Part shown: positions 10,500-20,433 of the stretch, piece after piece
How positions within the stretch are numbered: the stretch's first letter is position 1
Layout of the letters: every line of letters begins with the position of its first letter
Assembly (NCBI GenBank): GCA_020740775.1
Contig: JAHEWK010000008.1
Span: 620,001 to 684,000, forward strand
Reading direction: 5' to 3'
Origin: Ilyonectria destructans
Lineage: Eukaryota > Ascomycota > Sordariomycetes > Hypocreales > Nectriaceae
Length of the DNA: 64,000 nt
Position numbers and translations under genes: made by a program
The notes under the pieces: model-generated
Told to the model about the DNA's origin: nothing
What the model saw: the letters and a program-made list of their open reading frames with translations, nothing else
The model's database searches: none

Positions 10500-12710
10500 C
10501 TATGCTAAAGTAATGGCTAGCTCCTTGACAAGCTTCTCGATTTCGGCAACCTCCTTAATCCTCCAGAACTTCTGTAGAGCGTTGGCATATCTTCGGGAAC
10601 CGGCCTCGATATTCTCGTCGCTCTCGGCCGCGAAACACAAGCGCACATAACTCCAGCCTCGCTCATCCCGGATTTCGGGCGTGGCGCTGAAGATGGCGCC
10701 TGGGGACCCGAGAACCAGGTTGGGTGCGTGAGTGGTGAAGATCAAGTATGCAGAGGCGAGCGTCGCGCCGTCAAGGATGGGGATATCCACGCCCTTGGCC
10801 TCGAAGAGCGGGTGGTTCTCGAAGTGGATGCGCGCCCAGACGAACATGCCGCCGCGGGCCCAGTCGAAGGACAGGATCTGCGTCTTGGTGATGACGCCCC
10901 ATTCAGAGTCGGTCTGGCGGATGGGTGTGGACTGCTTGAGCTGGTAGGTATTCTCTTCAAGGATGGAGCACATCAGGACCATACGGCGCTCGTACTCGCC
11001 ACGGAGACCGGCGAGCCACCGAACCCAGCCGTCAACCTTCCAGCCGCCAAAGGTGGCCTTGTCGTGGATGGAGAGGGCGTTGAAGGCGGCAACGGTCTCA
11101 GCGGGCTGAGGGCCTCGGATCAGCTCGGCGATCATGGACTGCACGAATCCAGAGGGCTGCTGTGTAGTGGCTTCGGTGATTCTGTTGGCGAGGGTGGTCA
11201 GACGAAAGGTACGTGCCGTGTGTGGGCGAAAACTCACCTTTCAAAGCGCTCAATGATGGCCGGTTGGGCGGTGATCCAGCCAAGTCGGCAGCCCGGCGCG
11301 ACTGTCTTGGAGAAGGTATCCAGCCGGATAACCCGGCCATCGATGTCAATGTTCAGGTACGAGGGGATGAGGGAGTCAATGAACTCGAAGCCCGACTTCT
11401 TCGCGAACGGATACGGCTCCTCGCTCTGGGAGAGCTCGAGGCCTCTAGCCTTGGCCTCCTCGAAGCGAGCAGCGGGGAATTGCAGGTACCAGTACGGCTC
11501 ATCCTCTATTATGAGGAGATCATACTCACTGGCAAGCTTGTATATCTCCTTCCGCCGGTGCACGGACTGGATGCCGCTCGTGGGGTTGTGTCCCATACTG
11601 TAAGCGCGGGTGTGGTCAGCGTCACATCGCACATCTTACTCGATCGCCTCCCGATCGCCTCCCGTCAAACACCAGGGGCAAGGAAAATCACTTACGTCAC
11701 GGTATAAATGAACGACGGTCGCCGGCCATTCTTGGGGTCCCAGTTCTCGAGCACCTCGCGCAAGCCACCGGGGCCCTCCGCCAGCATGCCCTGCCCATCC
11801 AACTCAACGGGTACGACCTGGAGGCCGTGCGGCTTGGCCTGCGAGAGGATATTGCCGAAGACGAAGGTCTCGCACAAAAAGCTAGGGCGATCGGCAATGG
11901 GGTGGATACCCTCATACCATGGGTCGACGATGAGATTAAGCACCTTGGAGAAGCCATCCGTGGAGCCATTGGTCATAATGATCTCAGCGCCGCCCTTGTA
12001 CGGCACGTTGGGGTGGAGGACATCACGGGTGAATTGGCGGACGAAGGAGTACAGTGGTGGATAGCCCTGGGAGAGGCCGTATTGGAGGGCCGTTGACAGA
12101 TCGAGCTTGAGGCTTGGGTCAGGCTGGTTGAGGACCTTGGGGATCGTGATGTGCGCCGACGTTTCGCTGAAGTCGGGATCTGGCAGCAGGCCACCGGCGC
12201 CCGCGGCCGCGCCACCGCCAGTAGCGCTATACGAGGTCTGCTTGCTTGTCTCTGCCAGAGGGTTGTTGGACGATGGTGTCCATCGGTCGGCCTTGGAGAC
12301 TCGGGCTTCGAGGGTATCAAAAGGAAAGTATTTCACATTTGGCATTCCTGGAGAGCTGGTAAGAACGCTGTTAAGAAACCAATATACAGGCAGAGGTATC
12401 CGTAACGGTCATCCGTCTGGTGTTCCGTTATCGTGAGGCACGGAGGCCGCGGACATCTCGAGCCAGCCCAAGCCGGGTTTATCGGTGGGGTGAGACGACC
12501 GGTGAGACACTCCGCCGGTAAGAGAGATGTAAAAGACAAAGACGTACCACCAGAAAAGTTGCTGATCCCCGGGATCTTAGCGAACTTGTAAAAGGCCTTG
12601 ATCTTACTAGGAGCCCGGTTATTTGTAACGGCTGAGTAGTGGTGGGACAAGTCCCGAGGCGCTGGCGCCGTCGGCGACGTTGTGGTGTCGGCAGTTGCTG
12701 AGGGAGACAT
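10500..12710 (-). CDS. PLP-dependent aromatic amino acid / aminoadipate-type aminotransferase (class I/II)
   Basis: Four exons, 12710-12548, 12347-11696, 11597-11238 and 11181-10500, join in frame to 618 residues; introns are 200, 98 and 56 bp, all GT-AG. The protein has the fold type I aminotransferase pattern: substrate-side GGMPNVKYFPFDTLEA, the NGSTDGFSKVL cofactor loop, HNPTSG, EDEPYWYL (Asp304 and Tyr307 contacting PLP), and DTFSKTVAPGCRLGW with Lys369 as the expected Schiff-base lysine. The beginning RAPSKIKAFYKFAKIPGI is typical of the fungal ARO8 / kynurenine-aminoadipate group, which transaminates aromatic amino acids and 2-aminoadipate. Fungal members are usually 500-600 residues, so this is slightly long, partly through a Gly/Ala-rich insert near residue 100. 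The exact substrate cannot be read. A flavin monooxygenase gene lies immediately upstream on the same strand. Confidence 0.9.
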
Positions 12711-13257
12711 GGCGATGAAGCTGAGTTGAGCTTGCCTCGATAGATGCCAATTGACACTTGGTGAGATGCTAGGATATGATGCAAGGAGAGGGATGCCTGG
12801 TTCTCTTCAAGTACCTTATCTCTTGGTTATCTGCTGGCAGGCATATGGGACGAGGGGGTCTACTCCCGATTGCGGCGTGGAGGTGTGCATTACAAATCCA
12901 TTTATCCCACTAACCCGTCATTCACGCCCGCGATCACCACATTATGCATCATCCCCAACCCCGTTCTCAACTCCGTGCTTAACCCCATAATTCCCCGACT
13001 TCAGAAGTGGGATGCTACCGACAAGTTGCGCAACAAGAGTTAGTTATTAGGTAAACCGTCTTAGCGGCGGTTCTAGAGTGTTGCTAGATGCGCGACACGG
13101 CGCTCGGTCTATGGGTCTAGGGTAGACCGGGGGGGATATGGTAGCAATGGACAATGTCGTGATATTGATTGCTTCTGACATTATTTCGCAAATGACCAAA
13201 AAGGGTGTATCTTGTACCTAAATATTCAAGAACCCGCTATAGTAAGCGCCGAGAACC
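12711..13257. other. intergenic region between FMO and aminotransferase genes
   Basis: 547 bp separate two same-strand genes, holding the FMO 3' end and the aminotransferase promoter. The interval includes a C-rich stretch (12890-12990) and one TTAGGTA heptamer at 13047-13053. No ORF of interest. Confidence 0.5.
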
Positions 13258-14670
13258 CTATCCTTTTATATCATGCCCCCAGTTCCCCGGTTCATAGTGG
13301 AAACCAAGCTCCTCCAGAGTCTGAGCTGTGCATCCCAACTGCTCAAACCGCGTCTTGGCCTCGAGGAAGATGCTCCGCTGCCACATAAGCTCGTCATTCC
13401 ACCGTGGTGGCTCCTTTCCAAGCTTCTTTGCCTTCATGACCCAGTCGTGAAGAGCGTTGATGTAGTAGCCGTCGCCCAGGGGTTTGAAGACGTGCAACGC
13501 ATCGCCTTCCTGTCGCACCAGTTCCTGACTCCACGCCTCCATCTCCTCCTTGGGCGGCAGCTGGAGGTTGTTGGACCAAACGGCCGAGAAGACGGCCGCT
13601 TGGCTCTCAGAAAGCGGCCACGGGGCGGCCTTCATGTTGAGGCTGGGGAAGACGAGAGTTGGGTGTTGGATAAGGAAAATGTGCTCGTACAGTCCGTTGA
13701 CGCCTCGCCCTGTCGTGAGAAGTTTGTGCTCCGCATCAGAGAGGAATGGATAGCTGTATAAAAATCCCGTGCAGAAGACGATGGCGTCAACGTCTGTCTC
13801 AACGCGGCCATCCTTGAACCGGACACCCTTCTCCTCTACGAGGAACTCGTCAATCTCGACCACTTCCTCGCACCCCGCATGTACCAGCCTCTCTGGGGAG
13901 GTGGGATGCCGAACAGACATGAGCACGGGCTTCATGCACTCTTGGTTGATCTGGAGAGCAATGTCTAGCCCAGATGGACCATTGCCAACTACGACCACCT
14001 TCTGATCCTGGAAGGGATGCAGCGTGCGGTACTGCTTTGAGTGGGTGATGACACCGGGGTAGGTCTCGTTGAACTCCCGCATGTTCTTCATAGCGGGGAT
14101 AAAGGGAGTCGAGTAGTGACCATTTGCGACGACGACGGCGTCATACGTGCCCTTGGTGATATGGCCGTTTAGAGTAAACTCGGTTTCGATCTCCCACTTG
14201 TCGTGGCCATCTCTTGGAGTTAGAGTGACCCGCTTGACCTTTTGGCTGAATTGCACCAGACTCCGAACATCTTCAGCGTACTGGACAAGATACTCCTGAA
14301 TCATGACGCGCTCGGGGAACAACCTCGCATTATCGGGAAACTTTTGAGAAGAAAAGTTCATCAGCCCGCCGGGGATGTTAGCGTGGAGGTTATCATACAT
14401 TGGCGAGGTGAAGATGGGCGTTGCCTTTGCGCCGAGACGGATGGGCTCGTCCGGGGGACAGAAGGGATCCTTCTGCGGCGCCCGGCAGGATCCCGGGGCG
14501 AGGCCGGTGTAGTTCCATATGCCGCCGACCTGGTCCTGCTGCTCGAAGATGACAATCTCTTCAAATGCGGCCTGCGCCGTGAGGTATTTGGCCGCGGCGA
14601 GGCCGGCTGGCCCGGCTCCAATGATGGCGACCTTCTTCACGTCGAAGCCGGCTGGTGGGTAGGAACCCAT
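13258..14670 (-). CDS. flavin-containing monooxygenase (class B, FMO-like)
   Basis: An intronless gene of 470 residues, the normal FMO length. It has the FAD-binding GAGPAG at residues 18-23 preceded by KKVAIIG, and the second dinucleotide motif GNGPSG at 229-234 (NADPH). An FMO identity motif, YPGVITHSKQY, is at 204-214, with Tyr in place of the usual first Phe. Known relatives oxidise sulfur or nitrogen atoms (for example fission yeast thiol-specific monooxygenase), or carry out Baeyer-Villiger-type or decarboxylating oxygenations. No signal peptide or C-terminal membrane anchor is evident, so it is probably cytosolic. It is divergent from the telomeric-domain protein gene and upstream of the aminotransferase. 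The substrate is unknown. Confidence 0.92.
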   Translation of the reverse strand: MGSYPPAGFDVKKVAIIGAGPAGLAAAKYLTAQAAFEEIVIFEQQDQVGGIWNYTGLAPGSCRAPQKDPFCPPDEPIRLGAKATPIFTSPMYDNLHANIPGGLMNFSSQKFPDNARLFPERVMIQEYLVQYAEDVRSLVQFSQKVKRVTLTPRDGHDKWEIETEFTLNGHITKGTYDAVVVANGHYSTPFIPAMKNMREFNETYPGVITHSKQYRTLHPFQDQKVVVVGNGPSGLDIALQINQECMKPVLMSVRHPTSPERLVHAGCEEVVEIDEFLVEEKGVRFKDGRVETDVDAIVFCTGFLYSYPFLSDAEHKLLTTGRGVNGLYEHIFLIQHPTLVFPSLNMKAAPWPLSESQAAVFSAVWSNNLQLPPKEEMEAWSQELVRQEGDALHVFKPLGDGYYINALHDWVMKAKKLGKEPPRWNDELMWQRSIFLEAKTRFEQLGCTAQTLEELGFHYEPGNWGHDIKG

Positions 14671-15571
14671 GGTGTTTTTCCTGCGAAGCGCTCGGCAGTG
14701 GCTTCTGAAGAAGAAAAAAAAGAAGCGGCTCTCTATCTACAATAAATACATAAAAATCTGAAGCCTCTCGCACGAAGGTGACTCGTCTCCTCTCTGACAG
14801 GCGAGTGGGGAATGGAACTATTAGGTATGTCGTGCTCGACACTTGTCTGCTGTAAGTGGCATGAAAGGGCGCCGTTTCCTCCAGGCCACCGCCGACCAGG
14901 GGGGCCGGAGACGCCAATCCCGGTTTCATTGAGTACCTAATCAGAACAGACCAATTATAATCATACACAGAGGCGAGCTGAGACTAAAGCCAATCAGATG
15001 CTAGATCTCAGTCCCACCTAATGCTGTTCCTAAATGGGAATGGTGTCTCATTGCAATTCCAAGTTCCTCCTCTGAGCAGCTTTAATTCTTAGGTAAGGAC
15101 ACACTTCGATTCAAATAGAAACACCGTGTCAAAGGCTCATATTAGTGGTTTGGAGGATATAATGATTGGGTATGTGTTGATGAGAGCGACAGCTTTGTGT
15201 GATGGTAAGCAGTTATTTCTAGAGTGATCCGAAGGCATACCTTAGGTACGTACTTTCGGCTTCACCCACACCGCCTTCCGCTTTCGGCATTATGCCATTT
15301 GAGCTCCAGTTCCGACCTGAGGTTTCGAGGGGAGCTTCACAACGCAACTCGGGAGCATCTACCAACAAACAACCGGCAAACAATCACGACATACGACGAG
15401 ACCCCGATCGCTGACGCGATGCGACTGCCGTACCTACGGCCCCACGCGTTTACAACCAGCTCATGAACCATTCCTCGACCCTTGTCTGCTTTGGACGTCG
15501 CGCCACGTTCATGACATAGAACTCGCAAGGTCCCCGCGAGCGCGATCAGCTGGTGCACAACCGCCGCCACG
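14671..15571. other. divergent intergenic region, FMO and telomeric-domain protein
   Basis: 901 bp should hold both promoters. It contains four copies of the heptamer TTAGGTA/TACCTAA (14821, 14934, 15089, 15242) within about 430 bp, a local concentration discussed in the findings. No gene is seen. Confidence 0.5.
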
Positions 15572-18500
15572 ATGCCCGACAACGAGCCACCGCCCGAGAC
15601 GCTTCGCACTACCGAGCCAACACCCATTGCTCTCCTCAGCCCCGACATCGCCAACCAGAAGACCCGAGTCGTCGATGGCGCCATCACGATCACCTGGCCT
15701 TTCAGCATTGTTACCAAGTCAATCGCATTCATCGTCGCCGAGCGTGACTTTCGACTCCGACGTGACAAAGGCCAGGTTCGCATCCGATTCCATGGCCCTG
15801 CCGCAAAGGCCATCGCAGACGCTTCAGTGGGAGGAGGCGACGAGATCCGCCTGAGCTTGGACGGGGCGCAGTGGGAAAAGAACGAAACCAATACCCAGCT
15901 TGCGGGAAGCACGTTGGAGTGGCAACTCGAGTTCACCAATCGCCTAAGCCTGGTCATCAAAAGAACCGACTCGCAAGAGGAAAAGACGATAGAGATAGAT
16001 TCCGATCCGACAAACGGCCAAATAGACGAGGCGGTACCCCCCGACGAACCGCCATCTACATCCGATCTCGCAATACCATTCCCAGGATCACCAGATGTTT
16101 CACTCTCCACGAAGCGCCCGGCATCCCCTTCATTCGAACCCCAAGAGTTTGCGTCGCCGGCCTTTATCAAACGCGCTCGGGTTTCCTACGGATCACTCTT
16201 CGAAGGAGGTCTCGACATCTTTGACGAGGATGTAGGTCGAAAGAACAACGCCAAGAAGAGGTCACGGTTTAGCCTGCCTGCCAATGCCTGGAGATACAGC
16301 AGCCGGTCACCCAGCCCTGACATTGAAGAGGAGCCGGAGGAATCGACCGAAACGAACGGAGCTGGCGAGAGACCGGACGCAGGCAATGCAGACAATGCAG
16401 ACAAAGAAGCGGGGGATGTCCCCATGGATACGCCGTCACGCCCGTCTATGGTTGATGAGGGATGCCAAACGATGGATGTCGACTTCACTCCGATGCATAG
16501 TGTCCAAGTCTCAGCCGAATCTCGCCCGCTGTTTGGCTTTCCCTATGCCACACCGACACCACTTCCTAGGACGAAACCGATCGATGCCGGGGATTCAGTG
16601 CTGGACCACTCCTTACGTTTTCCACACTCACCCGATGAGCAGCAACCCTCAAATGAGCTCGCCACTGATTTCCTCGGCCATTCGCCTGCCCCCATCGACG
16701 CTGGCCTGGTATTTGGATTCGCGCCCTCACAACCCATGCTATACCCATCCGCACCAGATCTCTTCCCGGTCGCTCGCGGTGAGGGAATCTTGCACGACTC
16801 TGTCAACGACCTTCCGGTACCGGAAGACTATCCTACGTCATTCCTTGACAACACTGGTCTTCCTCCAACAATTGAACCTCTCACCAAACTACCATCACAG
16901 GATTCCCACCCCAAACCCGAAGCAATAGAACAAACGGTCCCCCCCTTCGAGCCCGGACCGCCATTTTATTCCCCTTTTCAACCCATCTCACAGCCTCCAG
17001 AAAGCTCATGGCCGGCAGGAGTCTCATCCGCGCCATTCTCTATGGCGCCAGCTGCGAATGCTGTCGATCAACCAGTTGAGATCCTCAGCTCTTCCCCCAC
17101 AAGAGAACCTGCCAACAACGAAGAGCAGCGTTCTTCTCCATCCGAGATGACTGGACTTGTTACGCCCTACGGCCGCCCGGAAGAAGTCATAGGCAACAAC
17201 GCGCCGAACGTATTCCCCGAAGAGGATGAGGAGGAAGATGATAATGCAGAGGGTTCGAGTGAAGAGGAACAATATGAGGATGGTGGCGACCAACCCGGAG
17301 ATGACTATGACCTGAGAAACTACGACCGCGCTCACGCTGATGACGACGATGTGGATGAATCTGAGGAGGAACAGGAGCCTGTCAGCAACGATGTTGAAGC
17401 ACAAATCGCCGACCCCGATGACGGCGAAGAAGTTGAGGAAGAGGATGACGATGGTGAAGAAGAGGAAAGCGACGAGGCTGTTGACTACGATGAAGAGGTT
17501 GAGGAATACGACGACGAAGAAATCGAGGGGCAAGAACACGGAGAATTCGAGCGCGATGCCGAGGGTGAATACTACTCAGACGAAGAGGAATACGACGAAG
17601 AAGATGATGAGGAGGACGAAGAGGAGGAGACCCGTCCCTCTGGTCCACCAGCTCCCAAGGAACCGGTGTTTATCAGCCTACTTTCTGATTCAGAAGATGA
17701 AGACGAACAGAAACCAGAATCCGAGCCTAAGAAGGAATCGGAGCTAAAGGAACCGTCAGCGGAGCCAGAGGAACCAGAGGAGCCAATGCAATCTGAAGTA
17801 CCTGGCGAGGCCTTGGGAACAGCTCAAAACGAAGAGTTGGAGGTGATGACTGAAGACCTAGGAGCCCCTCCGCCCGCTGATCAGATGGACATTGATGGCA
17901 AGTCCTCGGAGCTTTCGATGCCACCGAGTATAGCCGAGGGTACCGCTTCTACCGAAGCGCCCCATTCTGAATTGGTGGAAGAGCCGAGTACCGCAATTCA
18001 GCGCCCGTTGGATGAATCTCTACTCTTCGGTCCGGAGCAAGGGGAAGACAGCGAGCAAGATCGAGACCCTGGGACGAATGCGGTGGGCGCAGGGTCTCCT
18101 GACCAGGAAGTCTTCGTGGTGGTCGAAGAATCGAATGAGGACGCCAAAGAAGACGATGACATTGAGCACCTGGAAGTCCCTCGACCTGTGATTGAGCAAC
18201 CTACGGGCTCAACTGACGCCATGGATGTGGATGAAACGAACGAGGCACACGTGGAGAGAGGAGAGGATTCAACCGCTGCAGCCCCTCAAGAGATTGCTGA
18301 CACGACAGATGATGTCGAGGAAGCTCATGGCACGATTATAAGGAATGCGATGACGATCATCGCAGACGACCAGGAGGGCCTGGACAAGGCAGTCGGGTCT
18401 ACAGGGCCGCCAGCTACCCCAGAAAATGGCGTACAGTCGTTGCCTGTGTCGAACGCTCCCGCTCAGGAGATCGACCAGAACCAGCTAATAACGGATCCGA

Positions 18501-20140
18501 CCCTGGCCACACAGGGGCTAGGGGACGTCGAGCCCCTGGACGCCACGATGCAGGATGCCTCGCAGGTTGAGGTGACAGCCGGATCTGAGCCGCTGCAAGC
18601 AATGGATGTGCACGAAACGGGAAACACGGATGTTGGAGAAACAAACGAGCCTCAGCCGTTTGTGACGGACGGTCAGATGTCGCCACCAGCCACACAGGGT
18701 TCCCAAACACAGCTATTGCGACAAAACGGGGAACCCGCCCTTTCACAGGCAACATCTACGGTATCAAATCAGGAGCTCCAGGAGCATCTGCCCACTCCCG
18801 GAGAAACGCAAGTCGAGGAGGTCGACATGACGGAGAATTACCACCCTGCTGAGGAGCGCGATGGCCAGACCGACGAGGATGATCTAAGCCCGGAGGATCA
18901 GATCATGGCGGAAATTCTGCAACACTCCCCAGAAAAGCACGATAGCGCGCAGCAGCACGTGAACCCTGCACCACTATCTTCACCGCAGCCCAGGCCCGAG
19001 CTGACCGAGGCACCCCGCGGCTTAGAGTCGACAGATGCTGCGCCGACACCCGATGTTCTCATCACCGTCAAGTCTCTACGCAGCCGAGGCCATAGGTCGA
19101 CCAAGTCAAAATCATCCGATATATCCCATCCAGACCCTAGCATCCTATTGGCCAAGACAGCGACCACACTTGCCCAGCCAGACAATGATGTCAAGGCCAG
19201 CAGCCCACCGACAACCCTGCGCATAACGCGTAGCAAGGCCGACCAGGCCGACCCCAGTCTCCAGCTAGCGAGAGCCTCGACACACGTTGGAGGAACAAAA
19301 GGCAAAGGGAGGGGTCGCGATGAGGTAGACGAGGCGGAAAACAGCCCACCAGCGAAGCTTCGTGTGTCGCGTAGCAGGGCGGACCATGGTGATCCGAGTA
19401 TCCAACTGGCAAAAGGACCGCCCTCTTCTTCGACGCGGCAGTCGCGGCGACAGGTCACGCCGGAGCCAACTCGCGAGACTCGTTCCAGCTCTCGCAGTGT
19501 GGTGCATAGAGCTAACACGCCGGACACGGCCGTCTCGGCACTGGAGTCACCGTCGGTGTCCGGTTCCTTCGCCGCGCACGAGGACGAAAGTGTCGGCGCC
19601 GTCAAGCTCCAGCTGCTCAGGAGCCTCCGCACCGGCCTTCCGGACTTTTTGTCGCTTAAGACGCTCCGCAACTCGCTCCACCAGGCCACGGACATTCTGG
19701 CAGTGGCGACGACAACCCCGGCTCAGCCGCACCGGCCGAAACACGGGCCCAGGGATTACATGTTGACGCTGAATCTAATCGACCCCTCGGTGGCGCCCAC
19801 AGGCGTGTCGGTGGCCCACATATTCCGGCCTCACCTGTCGTCACTCCCCGTTGTACACGCCGGCGACGTGGTACTCCTCCGGCGGGTGCAGGTAGTATCG
19901 ATGAAGAGCCGGGGGTTCGGAGTTCGAGCCGGCGAAGCCTCGGCGTGGGCAGTCTTTGAGAAGGCAGATGAGGAAATGCTACCGCAGATCAAGGGACCTC
20001 CCGTTGAGGTAACTGAGCAGGAGATCAAGTATGTCGAGGGGCTGCGCCGCTGGTGGAACATGCAGGACGACAAAGCCTTGGAGAAGATTGAGAGGGCGAG
20101 TCGCAAGGTTTCGGAGGCGGGCAAGGAAGATTTGAAGTGA
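15572..20140 (+). CDS. large acidic protein with C-terminal Telo_bind (POT1/Cdc13) OB-fold-like domain
   Basis: A single exon of 1522 residues. The N-terminus (residues ~15-150) has alternating beta-like segments (DGAITITWPFSIV, FRLRRDKGQVRIRFHG) and could be a small globular, perhaps OB-like, domain. The middle is very long, Pro/Ser/Glu-rich and disordered, with an almost continuous Asp/Glu stretch around residues 550-690. Three degenerate repeats ending in DPS(I/L)xLA(K/R) lie at about 1168-1280. The C-terminal ~130 residues (from RDYMLTLNLIDPSV) resemble the Telo_bind single-strand telomeric DNA-binding domain shared by POT1 and Cdc13, including HAGDVVLLRRVQVVS and GFGVRAGEASAWAVF. By inference it binds telomeric or other single-stranded DNA in the nucleus. 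The start ATG follows gccgccacg, a good context. Whether it is POT1, the CST large subunit or something else is open. Confidence 0.8.
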   Translation: MPDNEPPPETLRTTEPTPIALLSPDIANQKTRVVDGAITITWPFSIVTKSIAFIVAERDFRLRRDKGQVRIRFHGPAAKAIADASVGGGDEIRLSLDGAQWEKNETNTQLAGSTLEWQLEFTNRLSLVIKRTDSQEEKTIEIDSDPTNGQIDEAVPPDEPPSTSDLAIPFPGSPDVSLSTKRPASPSFEPQEFASPAFIKRARVSYGSLFEGGLDIFDEDVGRKNNAKKRSRFSLPANAWRYSSRSPSPDIEEEPEESTETNGAGERPDAGNADNADKEAGDVPMDTPSRPSMVDEGCQTMDVDFTPMHSVQVSAESRPLFGFPYATPTPLPRTKPIDAGDSVLDHSLRFPHSPDEQQPSNELATDFLGHSPAPIDAGLVFGFAPSQPMLYPSAPDLFPVARGEGILHDSVNDLPVPEDYPTSFLDNTGLPPTIEPLTKLPSQDSHPKPEAIEQTVPPFEPGPPFYSPFQPISQPPESSWPAGVSSAPFSMAPAANAVDQPVEILSSSPTREPANNEEQRSSPSEMTGLVTPYGRPEEVIGNNAPNVFPEEDEEEDDNAEGSSEEEQYEDGGDQPGDDYDLRNYDRAHADDDDVDESEEEQEPVSNDVEAQIADPDDGEEVEEEDDDGEEEESDEAVDYDEEVEEYDDEEIEGQEHGEFERDAEGEYYSDEEEYDEEDDEEDEEEETRPSGPPAPKEPVFISLLSDSEDEDEQKPESEPKKESELKEPSAEPEEPEEPMQSEVPGEALGTAQNEELEVMTEDLGAPPPADQMDIDGKSSELSMPPSIAEGTASTEAPHSELVEEPSTAIQRPLDESLLFGPEQGEDSEQDRDPGTNAVGAGSPDQEVFVVVEESNEDAKEDDDIEHLEVPRPVIEQPTGSTDAMDVDETNEAHVERGEDSTAAAPQEIADTTDDVEEAHGTIIRNAMTIIADDQEGLDKAVGSTGPPATPENGVQSLPVSNAPAQEIDQNQLITDPTLATQGLGDVEPLDATMQDASQVEVTAGSEPLQAMDVHETGNTDVGETNEPQPFVTDGQMSPPATQGSQTQLLRQNGEPALSQATSTVSNQELQEHLPTPGETQVEEVDMTENYHPAEERDGQTDEDDLSPEDQIMAEILQHSPEKHDSAQQHVNPAPLSSPQPRPELTEAPRGLESTDAAPTPDVLITVKSLRSRGHRSTKSKSSDISHPDPSILLAKTATTLAQPDNDVKASSPPTTLRITRSKADQADPSLQLARASTHVGGTKGKGRGRDEVDEAENSPPAKLRVSRSRADHGDPSIQLAKGPPSSSTRQSRRQVTPEPTRETRSSSRSVVHRANTPDTAVSALESPSVSGSFAAHEDESVGAVKLQLLRSLRTGLPDFLSLKTLRNSLHQATDILAVATTTPAQPHRPKHGPRDYMLTLNLIDPSVAPTGVSVAHIFRPHLSSLPVVHAGDVVLLRRVQVVSMKSRGFGVRAGEASAWAVFEKADEEMLPQIKGPPVEVTEQEIKYVEGLRRWWNMQDDKALEKIERASRKVSEAGKEDLK

Positions 20141-20403
20141 GAGGCCTAGACCAAGCTAGGGATGATAATTCGCACAGGCATACTCGACAGTTGGTACTGG
20201 TGTTTGATCACATGTATGAGTCACGATCAAGGGGAACAAGATAGATAGGGGAAAATAGGATGCAGAGAGGACGTGGGCGAGGTCTGTCCTGCAGTATATC
20301 ACTTTAATTGAAGCCGGATTGGAAAATACTGGATCAAGAGTACTGCGTCAAGAGCTACTACGTTGATGCGATATGTAGAGAGAGTCACAATGAGGCAAGG
20401 AAG

Positions 20404-20433
20404 CTTGAGCTAGAGCTAGAGCTTGAGCTTGAG
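20404..20433. repeat. hexamer GAGCT(A/T) tandem run
   Basis: About five GAGCTA or GAGCTT units in a row, about 265 bp after the stop of the telomeric-domain protein. Simple-sequence repeat with no assigned role. Confidence 0.8.

Noticed and set aside
10500..14670. Secondary-metabolite gene cluster
   Set aside because: Only two possible tailoring-type enzymes, with no synthase, transporter or pathway regulator near them.
15337..16170. 277-codon minus-strand open frame over the start of the telomeric-domain gene
   Set aside because: Antisense shadow; the plus-strand protein has clear composition and domain signals.
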